A stretch of DNA of 64,000 nucleotides from SIG603 sp964370635 (GCA_964370635.1 CAYJJU010000004.1:62001-126000), one strand, 5' to 3'; shown: positions 18,251-27,759, counted from the first letter of the stretch. Numbers and translations are program-made. Notes: generated by a model from the letters alone, not told the origin.

Positions 18251-19230
18251 TGTTAAAGATTGAAAATTTATCCACTTCTTATAAAACCATGGACGGTGAC
18301 GTTCATGTTATAACCAAGGTTGACTTTGAAATTAAAGATAACGAAATTTTTGGTATTGCCGGTGAATCCGGTTGCGGTAAAACTACACTACTTAAAGTTT
18401 TATACGACATAGTAGAGTATCCGCTTGTAATAAACAGTGGTAAAGTCACTTTAAGTGGCGAAAGAAACGGCGAGAAATATGAATATGTTTCAGACGCCAA
18501 CACACGTGCTATAAGAAAAACTTGGTGGCATAACATAGCTTATGTTCCTCAAGCTGCACAGAGTGTTCTAAACCCTATTATGAAACTTAAAGCTCAGTTT
18601 TTAGATTCAATTCCAAAAGCTGAAAGAGCAAACGAAACAGAAGAGCAAACTCTTAAAAGAGTTGCAGATTACCTTGAAGAGCTAAGCCTATCTCCTGATG
18701 TGCTAGATGCCTATCCGTTCCAACTTTCTGGCGGTATGCGTCAACGTGTTATCATAGCTCTTGCGACATTTATGTCACCTGGTCTTGTTCTTGCTGATGA
18801 GCCCACAACAGCGCTTGACGTTGTTGTTCAAAGAGGTATCTTGATGATGCTTATGCGTCTTCAAAAACAACTTAAAAACTCATTTGTTATCGTTTCTCAT
18901 GACATGGGTGTTCACTATCAAATCACAGACAGAATGGGTATCATGTACTCAGGAAGCTTTATAGAACTTGGTAAAACAGAGGAAATATTTAATGACCCTG
19001 TTCACCCATACACACAAATGCTTGTTGCGGCTTTACCAAAACTTGGCGATAAGAGCCAAAAAGTTGGTATTCCAGGACGTCCACCGGCACTTTCAAATCC
19101 ACCCGATGGTTGTAGATTTGCACCACGTTGCCCTAAAGCGTCTGATCGTTGCCGTAAAGAAGTTCCCGATTTTATCGAGGTTAAACCGGGCAGATTTGCT
19201 GCTTGTCACTTATTAGAGAAAGGAGTGTAA
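18250..19230 (+). CDS. oppD: oligopeptide ABC transporter ATP-binding protein (OppD/DppD type)
   Basis: A 326-residue ATPase on the cytoplasmic face. Seen: Walker A GESGCGKTT (about residue 38), Q-loop AYVPQAAQSVLNP, signature LSGGMRQR, Walker B LVLADEPTTALD, the H-loop VSHDMG, and the C-terminal oligopeptide extension with CRFAPRCPKASDRC, a four-cysteine region typical of this subfamily that can hold an iron-sulfur cluster. It works as a heterodimer with the next gene's product. Confidence 0.92.
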   Translation: MLKIENLSTSYKTMDGDVHVITKVDFEIKDNEIFGIAGESGCGKTTLLKVLYDIVEYPLVINSGKVTLSGERNGEKYEYVSDANTRAIRKTWWHNIAYVPQAAQSVLNPIMKLKAQFLDSIPKAERANETEEQTLKRVADYLEELSLSPDVLDAYPFQLSGGMRQRVIIALATFMSPGLVLADEPTTALDVVVQRGILMMLMRLQKQLKNSFVIVSHDMGVHYQITDRMGIMYSGSFIELGKTEEIFNDPVHPYTQMLVAALPKLGDKSQKVGIPGRPPALSNPPDGCRFAPRCPKASDRCRKEVPDFIEVKPGRFAACHLLEKGV

Positions 19231-19232
19231 TT

Positions 19233-20204
19233 ATGGCTGATAAATTGTTAGAAGTCCAAAACCTTACTAAAATATTTAGTATAGGTGGTATGCTTAGTAA
19301 AAAGAAACTGACAGCCGTTGACGATGTTAGCTTTAGCATTGATAACGATAAGCCTGTTATACTTTCTATCGTTGGTGAGTCAGGTTGCGGTAAATCAACA
19401 CTTTGTAAAATGATTTTACGTATGCACCAAGCCGATGGCGGTCATATTCATCTTTTAGGCCACAACTACGCCGACAAGAAGAATTATAACCCAAAACAAT
19501 TCAAGCTTGATGTACAACCTATATTCCAAAACCCATATGAGGCATTCTCGGCTAGAAAGCCAGTTGACTCATACCTATTTAACACAGCACTTAGACTAAA
19601 AATCGCAAAAAATAAGGCAGATGCAACTAATGTTGTTGACGAAGCTTTAAAAAATGTCGGTATGTCACTTGCAGTTGTTAAAGGCAAATATCCGTCACAG
19701 TTCTCAGGCGGTGAGCTGCAACGTATTTCAATAGCACGTGCGCTTATCACACGTCCAAAAATCATCATTGCGGACGAGCCTGTTGCGGCTATAGATGCTT
19801 CAATGAAAATGAACATTGTTAACTTATTTAAAGAACTTAAAGATAAATACAATGTATCATTTATCTACATCACACATGACCTTTCTACGGCTTACTACGT
19901 ATCAGATTATATAGCAACACTTTACCGTGGATGCCTAATCGAGTACGGCGATGCTAAAGAAATCATGGATGACCCAGCTCACCCATACACAGAGCTTCTG
20001 ATGAATGCGGTTCCAAGAGTTGGCGACAAATGGAAAGAAGACCTAGTACTACCTGACATGGAAGATAAAGAGTATTCAATATCTTACTGTAAGTTCGCAC
20101 CACGTTGCCCTTATGCAACAGATGAGTGCAGAAAAGACAGACCAGAGCTTAAAGATTTAGGCGGCGGCAGAACAGTACTTTGTAATCATCCACTAAACAG
20201 ATAA
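19233..20204 (+). CDS. oppF: oligopeptide ABC transporter ATP-binding protein (OppF/DppF type)
   Basis: A 323-residue second ATPase. Seen: Walker A GESGCGKST, Q-loop QPIFQNPYEAFSARKPV, signature FSGGELQR, Walker B IIIADEPVAAIDASM and H-loop ITHDLST, then the cysteine-rich tail CKFAPRCPYATDEC. The start is the ATG at 19233, two bases after the upstream stop with AAAGGAG overlapping the end of that gene; a longer frame from 19203 lacks its own site. It closes the operon and is followed by a strong terminator. Confidence 0.92.
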   Translation: MADKLLEVQNLTKIFSIGGMLSKKKLTAVDDVSFSIDNDKPVILSIVGESGCGKSTLCKMILRMHQADGGHIHLLGHNYADKKNYNPKQFKLDVQPIFQNPYEAFSARKPVDSYLFNTALRLKIAKNKADATNVVDEALKNVGMSLAVVKGKYPSQFSGGELQRISIARALITRPKIIIADEPVAAIDASMKMNIVNLFKELKDKYNVSFIYITHDLSTAYYVSDYIATLYRGCLIEYGDAKEIMDDPAHPYTELLMNAVPRVGDKWKEDLVLPDMEDKEYSISYCKFAPRCPYATDECRKDRPELKDLGGGRTVLCNHPLNR

Positions 20205-20209
20205 AAATT

Positions 20210-20242
20210 ATCCACCCTCTGAAAATGAGGGTGGATTTTTTT
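20210..20242 (+). terminator. rho-independent terminator of the oligopeptide operon
   Basis: ATCCACCCTC (20210-20219), loop TGAAAAT, GAGGGTGGAT (20227-20236), then a T run. The stem is perfect and starts 6 bases after the stop. Confidence 0.92.
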
Positions 20243-20270
20243 AGGTGAAAAGTGAAGAGTGAAAAGTTGT

Positions 20271-20301
20271 GGTGAAATGCTTCGCATTTTTTTATTATAA
20301 A
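20271..20301. repeat. dispersed hairpin repeat, family A (copy 1)
   Basis: AAATGC-TTC-GCATTT hairpin preceded by GTTGTGGTG and followed by ATTATA and GACAAA. Further copies lie at about 38757 and 43933. Here it sits between the 3' ends of two convergent operons and may also act as terminator for the minus-strand glnQ-type gene. Confidence 0.7.
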
Positions 20302-20318
20302 TCGACAAATTCAACTCT

Positions 20319-21041
20319 TTATAATACTTTAGATAGAAATTCTATAAGTCTTGGGTGTTTTGGATTTGAGAAAAAATCTTGTGGTGCGCTTTGCTCTTTA
20401 ATTTGTCCTTCGTCCATAAACATAATTCTTGTTCCAACTTCTTTTGCAAAGCCCATTTCGTGGGTCACAACTACCATGGTCATGCCATCATTTGCAAGTT
20501 CCTTCATAAGTTCAAGCACCTCGCCTACCATTTCGGGGTCAAGGGCAGAAGTAGGTTCGTCAAAAAGCATAACATCAGGGTTCATTGCAAGTGCACGCAC
20601 TATGGCAATTCTCTGCTTTTGACCGCCTGATAGCATAGATGGGTAAGTGTCGGCCTTGTCGGTAAGACCGATGCGCTCCAAAAGTTTCATTGCGTTTTTG
20701 GTAGCCTCTTCTTCAGTTTGCAGCTTTAAAAGAACAGGCGCTAAAGTTATGTTTTTAAGAATTGTCAGGTGAGGGAAGAGGTTAAAGTGCTGAAACACCA
20801 TTCCCATTTTTTGACGAGTTTGATTAATATTGCATTTCTTATCCGTAATATTTACTCCCTCAAACCAAATTTCGCCGTCAGTTGGCTTTTCTAAAAGATT
20901 AAGACATCTTAAAAAAGTGCTTTTTCCAGAACCGGATGGCCCTACAATTACAACTTTTTCGCCTTGGTTAATGGTTTCGCTAATATTTTTTAAAACTGAG
21001 TTTTCGCCGAAAGCTTTAGATAAGTTTTTAACGTCTATCAC
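20319..21041 (-). CDS. glnQ: polar amino acid ABC transporter ATP-binding protein (GlnQ type)
   Basis: A 240-residue ATPase of the glutamine/polar amino-acid uptake family. Seen: Walker A GPSGSGKST, Q-loop GMVFQHFNLFPHLT, signature LSGGQKQR, Walker B VMLFDEPTSALDPE and H-loop VVTHEMGFA. I place the start at GTG 21041, because AGGAGG lies about 10 bases upstream; the longer TTG start at 21050 abuts that site. The gene overlaps the end of the permease gene by 14 bases. The exact amino acid is unknown. Confidence 0.92.
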   Translation of the reverse strand: MIDVKNLSKAFGENSVLKNISETINQGEKVVIVGPSGSGKSTFLRCLNLLEKPTDGEIWFEGVNITDKKCNINQTRQKMGMVFQHFNLFPHLTILKNITLAPVLLKLQTEEEATKNAMKLLERIGLTDKADTYPSMLSGGQKQRIAIVRALAMNPDVMLFDEPTSALDPEMVGEVLELMKELANDGMTMVVVTHEMGFAKEVGTRIMFMDEGQIKEQSAPQDFFSNPKHPRLIEFLSKVL

Positions 21042-21744
21042 TTTTTGCAAACCTCCTCTCGAGTCTTTTTACAAGGGCGGAAATGCCCATGACCAAAATA
21101 AAGTATATAAGTGCTACAAAAATCAGTGGCACAAAGGCTTCATATGTGCGAGAACGCACCAAATCGCCTGCTTTTGTTATGTCCATAAGCGGTATAAGTC
21201 CCACAACAGATGTTTCTTTAAGTATGGAAACAAACTCATTTCCAAGGGCTGGCAATATGTTTTTAATTGCTTGCGGCAAAATAATAACTCTCATTGTAGC
21301 AGCCTGTGAAAGGCCTAAAGAACGACCGGCCTCTCTTTGGCCTGGGTCAACGGCTAAAATACCTGCCCTTATAATTTCTGCAACATAAGCGCCTGAGTTT
21401 AATCCAAAAGCGAAAACTGCTACAAATAAAGTGTAGTCGCTGTCGACACTTGCAAACACGATATAGTAAATAATCATAAGCTGTATGACTATTGGCGTTC
21501 CCCTTATAACCGCAATATAGGCACGCAAAATGGCATCGACAAATTTTAGTTTACCTGTTTGTATGTGATGAACCCTAAGTATTGCGACAACAATACCTAG
21601 CGTAACACCCATAATAGTAGATAAAATAGCCAGTGAAATTGTGTTCATAAAACCTTCTACAAAAAGCACATATCTGTCGTCTTTTATGAAAGTAGGACCG
21701 ATAAAATCCAAAAACCAATTCCATATGTTATAAAAAAAATCCAA
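21028..21744 (-). CDS. polar amino acid ABC transporter permease
   Basis: A 238-residue HisM/GlnP-type permease. Seen: the N-terminal membrane segment starting FVEGFMNTISLAILST, the family block AYIAVIRGTPIVIQLMIIYY, and the EAA loop EAGRSLGLSQAATMRVIILPQA. Translation starts at TTG 21744 with GGAGGAA upstream. It forms a homodimeric channel served by the adjacent ATPase and binding protein. Confidence 0.91.
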   Translation of the reverse strand: MDFFYNIWNWFLDFIGPTFIKDDRYVLFVEGFMNTISLAILSTIMGVTLGIVVAILRVHHIQTGKLKFVDAILRAYIAVIRGTPIVIQLMIIYYIVFASVDSDYTLFVAVFAFGLNSGAYVAEIIRAGILAVDPGQREAGRSLGLSQAATMRVIILPQAIKNILPALGNEFVSILKETSVVGLIPLMDITKAGDLVRSRTYEAFVPLIFVALIYFILVMGISALVKRLERRFAKSDRR

Positions 21745-21760
21745 GAAAATTCCTCCATAT

Positions 21761-21790
21761 AAAATTTAGCAGAACTTTCGCCCTGCTAAA
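21761..21790 (-). terminator. hairpin between binding-protein and permease genes (partial terminator)
   Basis: Read on the minus strand, TTTAGCAG and CTGCTAAA form an 8-bp stem followed by TTTT. It sits just after the binding-protein gene and before the permease gene, the same arrangement as the hairpin at 16301, and probably biases expression towards the binding protein. Confidence 0.6.
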
Positions 21791-21805
21791 TAAATTTATT
21801 AAATT

Positions 21806-22618
21806 TTAGTTAGTTGTTTCATTTGAATGTTCAACTATCCAAGCATCGATTGAGCCGTCTGCAACCAGTTTTTCAATTACAGCGTTAATTGAATTTAATA
21901 GTTCTTCATTGTCTTTTGCAACTGCAACGGCATATTCTTCAACTGTAACAGAGCCATCACTATAAGTCAGTTCGAAAGTTTGAAGGCCTTCGTTTTCTAT
22001 TGTGATATTTTCTGCAGGCAGTTTATCTATTACAACTGCATCAATTTTATCTGTTGTAAGACTTAAAGCAGCCTCTGGAGCCGATTTAAACTGAATAACC
22101 TCGGCATCGGTGTCCTGTAAAACGCCCATAACGTCGTTTCCATCTTCATCTTCATAACCGTTTACTTCGTCGCTTACGATAAAGTCGCCTGTTGTTCCTC
22201 TCTGAACGCCAATTTTCATTCCGGCTAAATCTTCAATAGTAGTAACATCTGCACCCTCTTTAACAATAATGTATTGAACTGATGTTGTGTAAGGGATTGA
22301 GAAATTAACAGACTCAAGTCTTTCTTCTGTTATAGTCATGCCGGCTATACCCATGTCGGCTTGACCATTGTTAATTCCTAAGATAATTCCGTCAAAGTCT
22401 ACATTTTCAATTTTAAGTGTTTTTCCAAGTTCTGCCGCAATCGCGTTTGCAATTTCAACGTCAACACCTGCAACTTCATTGCCATTTGTAATATATTCAA
22501 ATGGGGGGAAAGCTGCGTTTGTGTACATTACAAGTTCGTCATCTTCCGCCGATGCACAAGCTGAAAGCATAAATGTAAGCATAAAGACGCATAAAATAAG
22601 TGATAAGATTTTTTTCAT
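21806..22618 (-). CDS. amino acid ABC transporter substrate-binding lipoprotein (SBP family 3)
   Basis: A 270-residue binding lipoprotein. Seen: signal peptide and lipobox LSAC, then the family 3 signature region VDVEIANAIAAELGKTLKIENVDFDGIILGINNGQADMGIAGMTITEERLESVNFSIPY (described here by its key blocks only: GVDVEIANAIA, FDGII, ADMGIAGMTIT, FSIPY). The start at 22618 has GAGGAGAA in front; an open frame reaching 22789 is only run-through of the upstream region. A promoter lies just upstream at 22652-22680. The ligand is probably a polar amino acid; a branched-chain link suggested by the ilv genes upstream is speculative. Confidence 0.92.
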   Translation of the reverse strand: MKKILSLILCVFMLTFMLSACASAEDDELVMYTNAAFPPFEYITNGNEVAGVDVEIANAIAAELGKTLKIENVDFDGIILGINNGQADMGIAGMTITEERLESVNFSIPYTTSVQYIIVKEGADVTTIEDLAGMKIGVQRGTTGDFIVSDEVNGYEDEDGNDVMGVLQDTDAEVIQFKSAPEAALSLTTDKIDAVVIDKLPAENITIENEGLQTFELTYSDGSVTVEEYAVAVAKDNEELLNSINAVIEKLVADGSIDAWIVEHSNETTN

Positions 22619-22651
22619 ATTCGTATTCTCCTCTAATATTTGATATGCATT

Positions 22652-22680
22652 AATATAGCATAAAAATACATAAAAAGCAA
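22652..22680 (-). promoter_or_regulatory. promoter for the amino acid importer
   Basis: On the minus strand, TTGCTT (22680-22675) and TATATT (22657-22652) are 17 bases apart and sit about 35 bases upstream of the lipoprotein start. This separates the importer from the ilv genes. Confidence 0.6.
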
Positions 22681-22803
22681 TAGATATTGCAGAAATAATG
22701 AATAAAACTGCAATATAAATAAGTTTAACATGATTGTGAAATGTTATTTTAGTATAAAACACAGTCAACCACCAATCACTCACCACCACAGGGGCAACCC
22801 TAC

Positions 22804-24474
22804 TTAAAACTCCATCTTCATAATAGCGCCTTTATCTGCGCTGTCTACTAGTTGTGCGTATCTGTAAAGCCAACCTGCTTTAATGTTAGGCTCGGGGCTT
22901 ATATAGGTTTTTTTGCGGTTTGCAAATTCCTCGTCGCTTACTTTTGCTTTTATACTATAATTTGGTATGTCAATCTCTATTATATCGCCCTCGCTTATAA
23001 GGCCGATGAGTCCGCCTTGTGCCGCCTCGGGGCTTACGTGGCCTATAGATGCGCCTCGGCTTGCACCCGAAAATCTGCCGTCTGTGATAAGTGCAACCGA
23101 TTTATCAAGTCCCATTCCTGCAAGAGCGCTGGTAGGGCTTAGCATTTCACGCATGCCGGGGCCGCCTTTTGGCCCTTCGTAACGAATTACTACTACGTCG
23201 CCCTCAAGTATTTTACCGCCAAAAATTGCCTCTATTGCTTCTTCTTCGCTGTTAAAAACCCTTGCAGGCCCCTCGTGTGTTAGCATTTCAGCTGCTACGG
23301 CGCTTCTCTTTACTACACAGCCGTTTTTTGCGATATTGCCAAATAAGATGGCAATTCCGCCTGTAAGGCTATATGGCTTGTCAATGGATCTTATAGTGTT
23401 TTCATCTTTTTTTTTTGCGTTTTTAATATTTTCACCCAAAGTTTGGCCTGTAACTGTCATGACCTCTAAGTCGATTAAGCCTTTTTTGGAAAGCTCTTTG
23501 TAAACCGCAGAAATTCCGCCTGCCGCATTTAAGTCTTGCATATGGCTAGGGCCTGCGGGGGCAAGGTGGCAAAGGTTTGGAGTGGTTTCGCTTTTTTCGT
23601 TAAACATATTAAGGTCAAGTTTAACACCTGCCTCATTTGCTATTGCAAGAAGATGAAGTACTGAGTTTGACGAACAACCAAGCGCCATGTCACAGGCAAG
23701 TGCATTTTTAACACTTCGTTCGTTTACTATATCCCTTGCCTTGATATCGTTTTCAACCATGTGCATAATTGCAGTTCCAGCATATTTAGCAAGGCGAACT
23801 CTTCCGCTTTCTACGGCTGGAATAGTGCCGTTTCCGGGTAAGGCAAGCCCTAAAGCTTCACACAGACAGTTCATGCTGTTGGCCGTGTACATTCCGGCGC
23901 ATGAGCCGCAACCCGGACAGCAACCCTCTTCAAATTCCTGAAGTTTCTCATCGTCGATAAGCCCTGATTTTCTAGCTCCTACCGCTTCAAAGATTTTTGA
24001 AAGGCTAATTTCTTCGCTGTCGACGCTTCCTGCCATCATGGGTCCTCCCGAGCATACTACTGTGGGAATGTTCATTCTCACCGCACCCATTACCATGCCG
24101 GGCACGATTTTATCGCAGTTTGGAACGAGTACTAGTCCGTCAAGCGCATGGGCCATTGCCATGGTTTCGACGCTGTCTGCGATTAGCTCACGGCTTGCAA
24201 GGCTATATTTCATTCCAAGATGCCCCATTGCAATTCCGTCGCATACTCCAATGGCAGGGAAGAGTATAGGCGTGCCGCCTGCCGAGCGTATGCCTGCCTT
24301 TACCGCATCTGCTATTTTATCAAGATGAAAATGGCCTGGCACTATCTCGCTGTGAGCCGACACGACGCCTATAAGCGGTCTTTCAAGCTCCTCTTTTGTG
24401 TATCCCATGGAATAGAAAAGGCTTCTTGAAGGGGCTTTTTCTATTCCTTTTGTAACATTGTCACTTCTTTTCAT
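22804..24474 (-). CDS. ilvD: dihydroxy-acid dehydratase
   Basis: A 556-residue IlvD (EC 4.2.1.9), which dehydrates 2,3-dihydroxy-isovalerate and its methylvalerate homologue to the 2-keto acids. Seen: SRSLFYSMGYTKEEL, VLVPNCDKIVPGM (first cluster Cys), CCPGCGSCAGMYTANSMNC (second), and the C-terminal ALITDGRFSGASRG. Three Cys ligands for the iron-sulfur cluster are present. It is the last gene of the ilvBNCD run, 53 bases after ilvC. Confidence 0.96.
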   Translation of the reverse strand: MKRSDNVTKGIEKAPSRSLFYSMGYTKEELERPLIGVVSAHSEIVPGHFHLDKIADAVKAGIRSAGGTPILFPAIGVCDGIAMGHLGMKYSLASRELIADSVETMAMAHALDGLVLVPNCDKIVPGMVMGAVRMNIPTVVCSGGPMMAGSVDSEEISLSKIFEAVGARKSGLIDDEKLQEFEEGCCPGCGSCAGMYTANSMNCLCEALGLALPGNGTIPAVESGRVRLAKYAGTAIMHMVENDIKARDIVNERSVKNALACDMALGCSSNSVLHLLAIANEAGVKLDLNMFNEKSETTPNLCHLAPAGPSHMQDLNAAGGISAVYKELSKKGLIDLEVMTVTGQTLGENIKNAKKKDENTIRSIDKPYSLTGGIAILFGNIAKNGCVVKRSAVAAEMLTHEGPARVFNSEEEAIEAIFGGKILEGDVVVIRYEGPKGGPGMREMLSPTSALAGMGLDKSVALITDGRFSGASRGASIGHVSPEAAQGGLIGLISEGDIIEIDIPNYSIKAKVSDEEFANRKKTYISPEPNIKAGWLYRYAQLVDSADKGAIMKMEF

Positions 24475-24527
24475 ATTTTTCCTCCGATTAAAATTATAAG
24501 GCGACCAACGGCCGCCCTAAAATTTAA

Positions 24528-25529
24528 TTATTTTTTAAGCCAGCTCATCATTTTTCTCAAGGCTTGTCCTACTTTTACAAGTGGATGCTCGGTCTCGTTT
24601 CTTCTGGTGGCAAGGAACTTAGCTTTACCGCCTGCATTGAATTCTTGAATAAATTCGCTTGCAAATGTTCCGTCTTGAATTTCAGAAAGAACTTTTTTCA
24701 TTTCTTTTCTTGTGTCTTCTGTGATGATTCTCGTGCCTGTTCTGTAATCGCCATACTCGGCTGTGTTTGAAATTGAGTATCTCATCATTTCAAATCCACC
24801 GTTATTTATTAGGTCAACGATTAATTTCATTTCGTGGATACACTCAAAGTATGCCATTTCAGGCTCGTATCCCGCTTCTACAAGAGTATCAAAACCGGCT
24901 TTCATAAGCTCTGTCACACCGCCACATAAAACGGCTTGCTCACCAAATAGGTCTGTTTCTGTTTCTTCTTTAATGCTTGTTTCTAGTATTCCTGCGCGTC
25001 CGGCACCTATACCTGCTGCATATGCAAGTGCAATGTCTTTAGCTTTACCGCTTGCGTCTTGGTGAATTGCGATAAGTGAAGGAACACCTTTGCCCTCAAG
25101 GTATTGAGTTCTAACTGTGTGTCCAGGTCCTTTTGGAGCTATCATGATTACATCTATGTTAGCTTGAGGAATAATTTGGTTATAGTGTAGATTAAAACCG
25201 TGGGCAAATGCCAAAACATCGCCGTCTTTTAGGTGTTTTTCGACTTGGTTTTTATATATGCTTGCTGCAAGCTCGTCGGGAACGAGCATCATGATGACAT
25301 CGCCGGCTTTTGCTGCTTCTTCAACTTCCATGACTTTTAGTCCGCCAGCCTCGGCCTCGGCTACACTTGGTGAGCCTTTTCTTAGGCCTACAACAACGTT
25401 TACACCGCTGTCGTGTAGGTTTTGTGCGTGGGCATGTCCTTGGCTACCAAAGCCTAAAACTGCGACGGTTTTGCCGTCTAATAGTCCTAAATTGCAATCG
25501 GGTTCGTAATACTTCTTAATCATTTTCAA
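24528..25529 (-). CDS. ilvC: ketol-acid reductoisomerase
   Basis: A 333-residue class I IlvC (EC 1.1.1.86). Seen: the Rossmann motif GFGSQGHAHAQNLHDSG, then VGLRKGS, which sets cofactor choice, AFAHGFNLHYNQI, PKGPGHTVR, and metal-binding acidic residues in DLFGEQAVLCGG and CIHEMK. It converts acetolactate to dihydroxy-isovalerate. It lies 22 bases downstream of ilvN, with AAAGGAG before its ATG. Confidence 0.97.
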   Translation of the reverse strand: MKMIKKYYEPDCNLGLLDGKTVAVLGFGSQGHAHAQNLHDSGVNVVVGLRKGSPSVAEAEAGGLKVMEVEEAAKAGDVIMMLVPDELAASIYKNQVEKHLKDGDVLAFAHGFNLHYNQIIPQANIDVIMIAPKGPGHTVRTQYLEGKGVPSLIAIHQDASGKAKDIALAYAAGIGAGRAGILETSIKEETETDLFGEQAVLCGGVTELMKAGFDTLVEAGYEPEMAYFECIHEMKLIVDLINNGGFEMMRYSISNTAEYGDYRTGTRIITEDTRKEMKKVLSEIQDGTFASEFIQEFNAGGKAKFLATRRNETEHPLVKVGQALRKMMSWLKK

Positions 25530-25551
25530 AAACTCCTTTATAATAAAAAAT

Positions 25552-26070
25552 TTAACTAATTGTTCCCTGTGGCTTGCCTCTTTGAATACCTGTAGCGCCT
25601 GTGCGACACATTTCTATAATCTCATAATCGCTAATTGCATTCATAAAAGCATCTATTTTTTCAGGGGCGCCTGTCAATTCGACAATTAAACTATCTTTTG
25701 ACAGGTCCACAATTTTACCTCGGTAAATGTCCGTGATTTCTTTAATCGATGAGCGAACTTCATCGTTTGATGCAAGCTTTACAAGCAGAATTTCACGTAA
25801 AAGGCTTGTATTATCTTCTAAAACAAATATGTCACGCACCACTTCTAATTTTTCGGTTTGAGTAATTATTTGGTGCAAACTTTGATCTGTCGCATAAAAA
25901 ACTATGGTAATTCTCGAAAGTGCCTCGTTGTCTGTCGCACATACGGTGAGGGAGTCAATGTTAAAACCACGTCTGCCAAAAAGGCTTACTATACGATTTA
26001 AAACATTTGCATGGTTGTCGACGAAAATACTTATGACTTCTCGCTTTAAATTTTCTTTATGTCTATTCAT
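25552..26070 (-). CDS. ilvN: acetolactate synthase small (regulatory) subunit
   Basis: A 172-residue regulatory subunit with an N-terminal ACT domain (ISIFVDNHANVLNRIVSLFGRRGFNIDSLTV region; the valine-site glycine and Asn are visible) and the C-terminal ALS_ss domain ending TGATGIQRG. It carries feedback control for ilvB. The start is at 26070 with AAGGAGG before it. The longer frame to 26169 overlaps ilvB and is rejected. Confidence 0.94.
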   Translation of the reverse strand: MNRHKENLKREVISIFVDNHANVLNRIVSLFGRRGFNIDSLTVCATDNEALSRITIVFYATDQSLHQIITQTEKLEVVRDIFVLEDNTSLLREILLVKLASNDEVRSSIKEITDIYRGKIVDLSKDSLIVELTGAPEKIDAFMNAISDYEIIEMCRTGATGIQRGKPQGTIS

Positions 26071-26081
26071 AAATTCCCTCC

Positions 26082-27743
26082 TTAACCTATAATCATGTCG
26101 TGAACTGTGCCGCCGGTGGGTATCATGGGAAGCACCATTTCTTTTCTTGAAATAACACATTCTATCCAAACGGGACCCTTGTAAAGTAGAGCAGCTTTAA
26201 AGGCTTCTTCAAACTCTTCTATGGTAGTCGCCCTAAAACCCTTACCGCCAAACCCGTCGATAATTTTTACAAAGTCTGTCTTTCTCTCAGGAGTGGTGGA
26301 GCAAAATCTATCTTTATAAAAAACTCTTTGCCACTGGTAAACCATGCCTAAAACCGAGTTGTTCATGATTACCGTAATAATCGGGAGCTCATGGCTGACG
26401 GCCGTGCAGGCCTCTGCTAAATTCATATGGAAAGAACCGTCACCGGTAAAGTGGATTACCCTTTTTTCAGGACATGCAATTTGTGCGCCAATTGATGCGC
26501 CGTAGCCAAATCCCATGGTGCCAAGTCCACCGCTTGTAATAAAGCTCTTGGTGTTTTGGTGCTTTAAATACTGTGCCGCCCACATTTGGTGCTGGCCTAC
26601 ATCTGTTACATATATGGTCTCTTTGTCTGTAAAATCGCATACCTTAGATATTATGTCCTTGGGGTGAAGGTCACAGTCGTCGGCTAAGGAGCCGCTTTTT
26701 ACCTGTTTCCATACATCAATTTGATTATTCCACTCCGTGCGACTTTTTGCATCTGTCAAGGGAAGTAACTTTACAAGGAAGGCTTTTACATCGCTTACTA
26801 TGCTTATGTCTACTAATATATTTTTGTTAAATTCGCTTTTATCTATGTCTACTTGAATAATAGTAGCATCTTTTGCAAATTTATTCATGTTCTGTGCAAC
26901 CCTGTCGCTAAACCTTGTGCCGAGTGCAAGCACTAGGTCTGCGCTGTCTACGGCTTTGTTTGAAGCTACCGAGCCGTGCATTCCTATAAGGCCTAAATTA
27001 TGTTTGTCGTCATGGTTTAAAACGCCTGCAGCCATCATGGTATAGGTGGCAGGTATATCTGCTTTACACAGTAGTTCTCTTAGCTCGTCGCCTGCATCCG
27101 CACTTGCAACGCCTCCGCCAAAGTAAATGACAGGTTGTTTTGCGTTATTGACAAGTTCAGCTACTTTACTTAAATCCACATCACATTCACTCACAGGTGT
27201 TTCTTGAGTGGAAATGGGGCAGGGAGTGAAGTCAATAAGCTGAGAAGTGACGTCTTTTGTTACGTCGACAAGTACAGGGCCTTTACGGCCGGTGGAAGCT
27301 ATTCTAAATGCATCCCTTAATGCAGGGGCTAAATCATTTATGTCTGTTACAAGGAAATTATGCTTAGTTATGGGCATTGTCACGCCGGTTATACACACCT
27401 CTTGGAAGGCATCACTCCCTATTAAGGAGCTTGGCACATTACAAGTGAGCGCTACCATGGGTATACTGTCCAAAAACGCAGTGGCTATGCCGGTTACAAG
27501 GTTTGTAGCACCCGGTCCGCTAGTTGCAAAAACCACGCCTGTTTTGCCTGTTGCCCTCGCATAACCGTCTGCCGCATGTGCCGCATGTTGTTCATGGGAA
27601 GAGAGTATATGCCGTATTTTATCGCTGTGCTCATATAAAACGTCATAGACATTTAAAATTGTTCCGCCGGGATAGCCGAAAACCGTGTCTACGCCTTGTT
27701 CTAGGAGTATTTGCGCTATAATTTGAGCGCCGTTTAGTTTCAT
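26082..27743 (-). CDS. ilvB: acetolactate synthase large subunit
   Basis: A 553-residue ThDP enzyme (EC 2.2.1.6) that makes acetolactate and acetohydroxybutyrate. Seen: FGYPGGTILNVYD, catalytic Glu in LSSHEQHAAHAADGYAR, TSGPGATNLVTGIA, and the ThDP/Mg motif GDGSFHMNLAEACTAVSHELP followed by NNSVLG. First gene of the ilv run; the small subunit follows 11 bases after its stop. The promoter at 27780-27808 gives a short leader, so no T-box or peptide attenuator is present. Confidence 0.97.
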   Translation of the reverse strand: MKLNGAQIIAQILLEQGVDTVFGYPGGTILNVYDVLYEHSDKIRHILSSHEQHAAHAADGYARATGKTGVVFATSGPGATNLVTGIATAFLDSIPMVALTCNVPSSLIGSDAFQEVCITGVTMPITKHNFLVTDINDLAPALRDAFRIASTGRKGPVLVDVTKDVTSQLIDFTPCPISTQETPVSECDVDLSKVAELVNNAKQPVIYFGGGVASADAGDELRELLCKADIPATYTMMAAGVLNHDDKHNLGLIGMHGSVASNKAVDSADLVLALGTRFSDRVAQNMNKFAKDATIIQVDIDKSEFNKNILVDISIVSDVKAFLVKLLPLTDAKSRTEWNNQIDVWKQVKSGSLADDCDLHPKDIISKVCDFTDKETIYVTDVGQHQMWAAQYLKHQNTKSFITSGGLGTMGFGYGASIGAQIACPEKRVIHFTGDGSFHMNLAEACTAVSHELPIITVIMNNSVLGMVYQWQRVFYKDRFCSTTPERKTDFVKIIDGFGGKGFRATTIEEFEEAFKAALLYKGPVWIECVISRKEMVLPMIPTGGTVHDMIIG

Positions 27744-27759
27744 GTAATTATAACCCCTC

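Noticed and set aside
22619..22789. N-terminal extension of the amino-acid binding protein to 22789
   Set aside because: It would place a hydrophobic run before a complete lipoprotein signal that has its own ribosome site and promoter.
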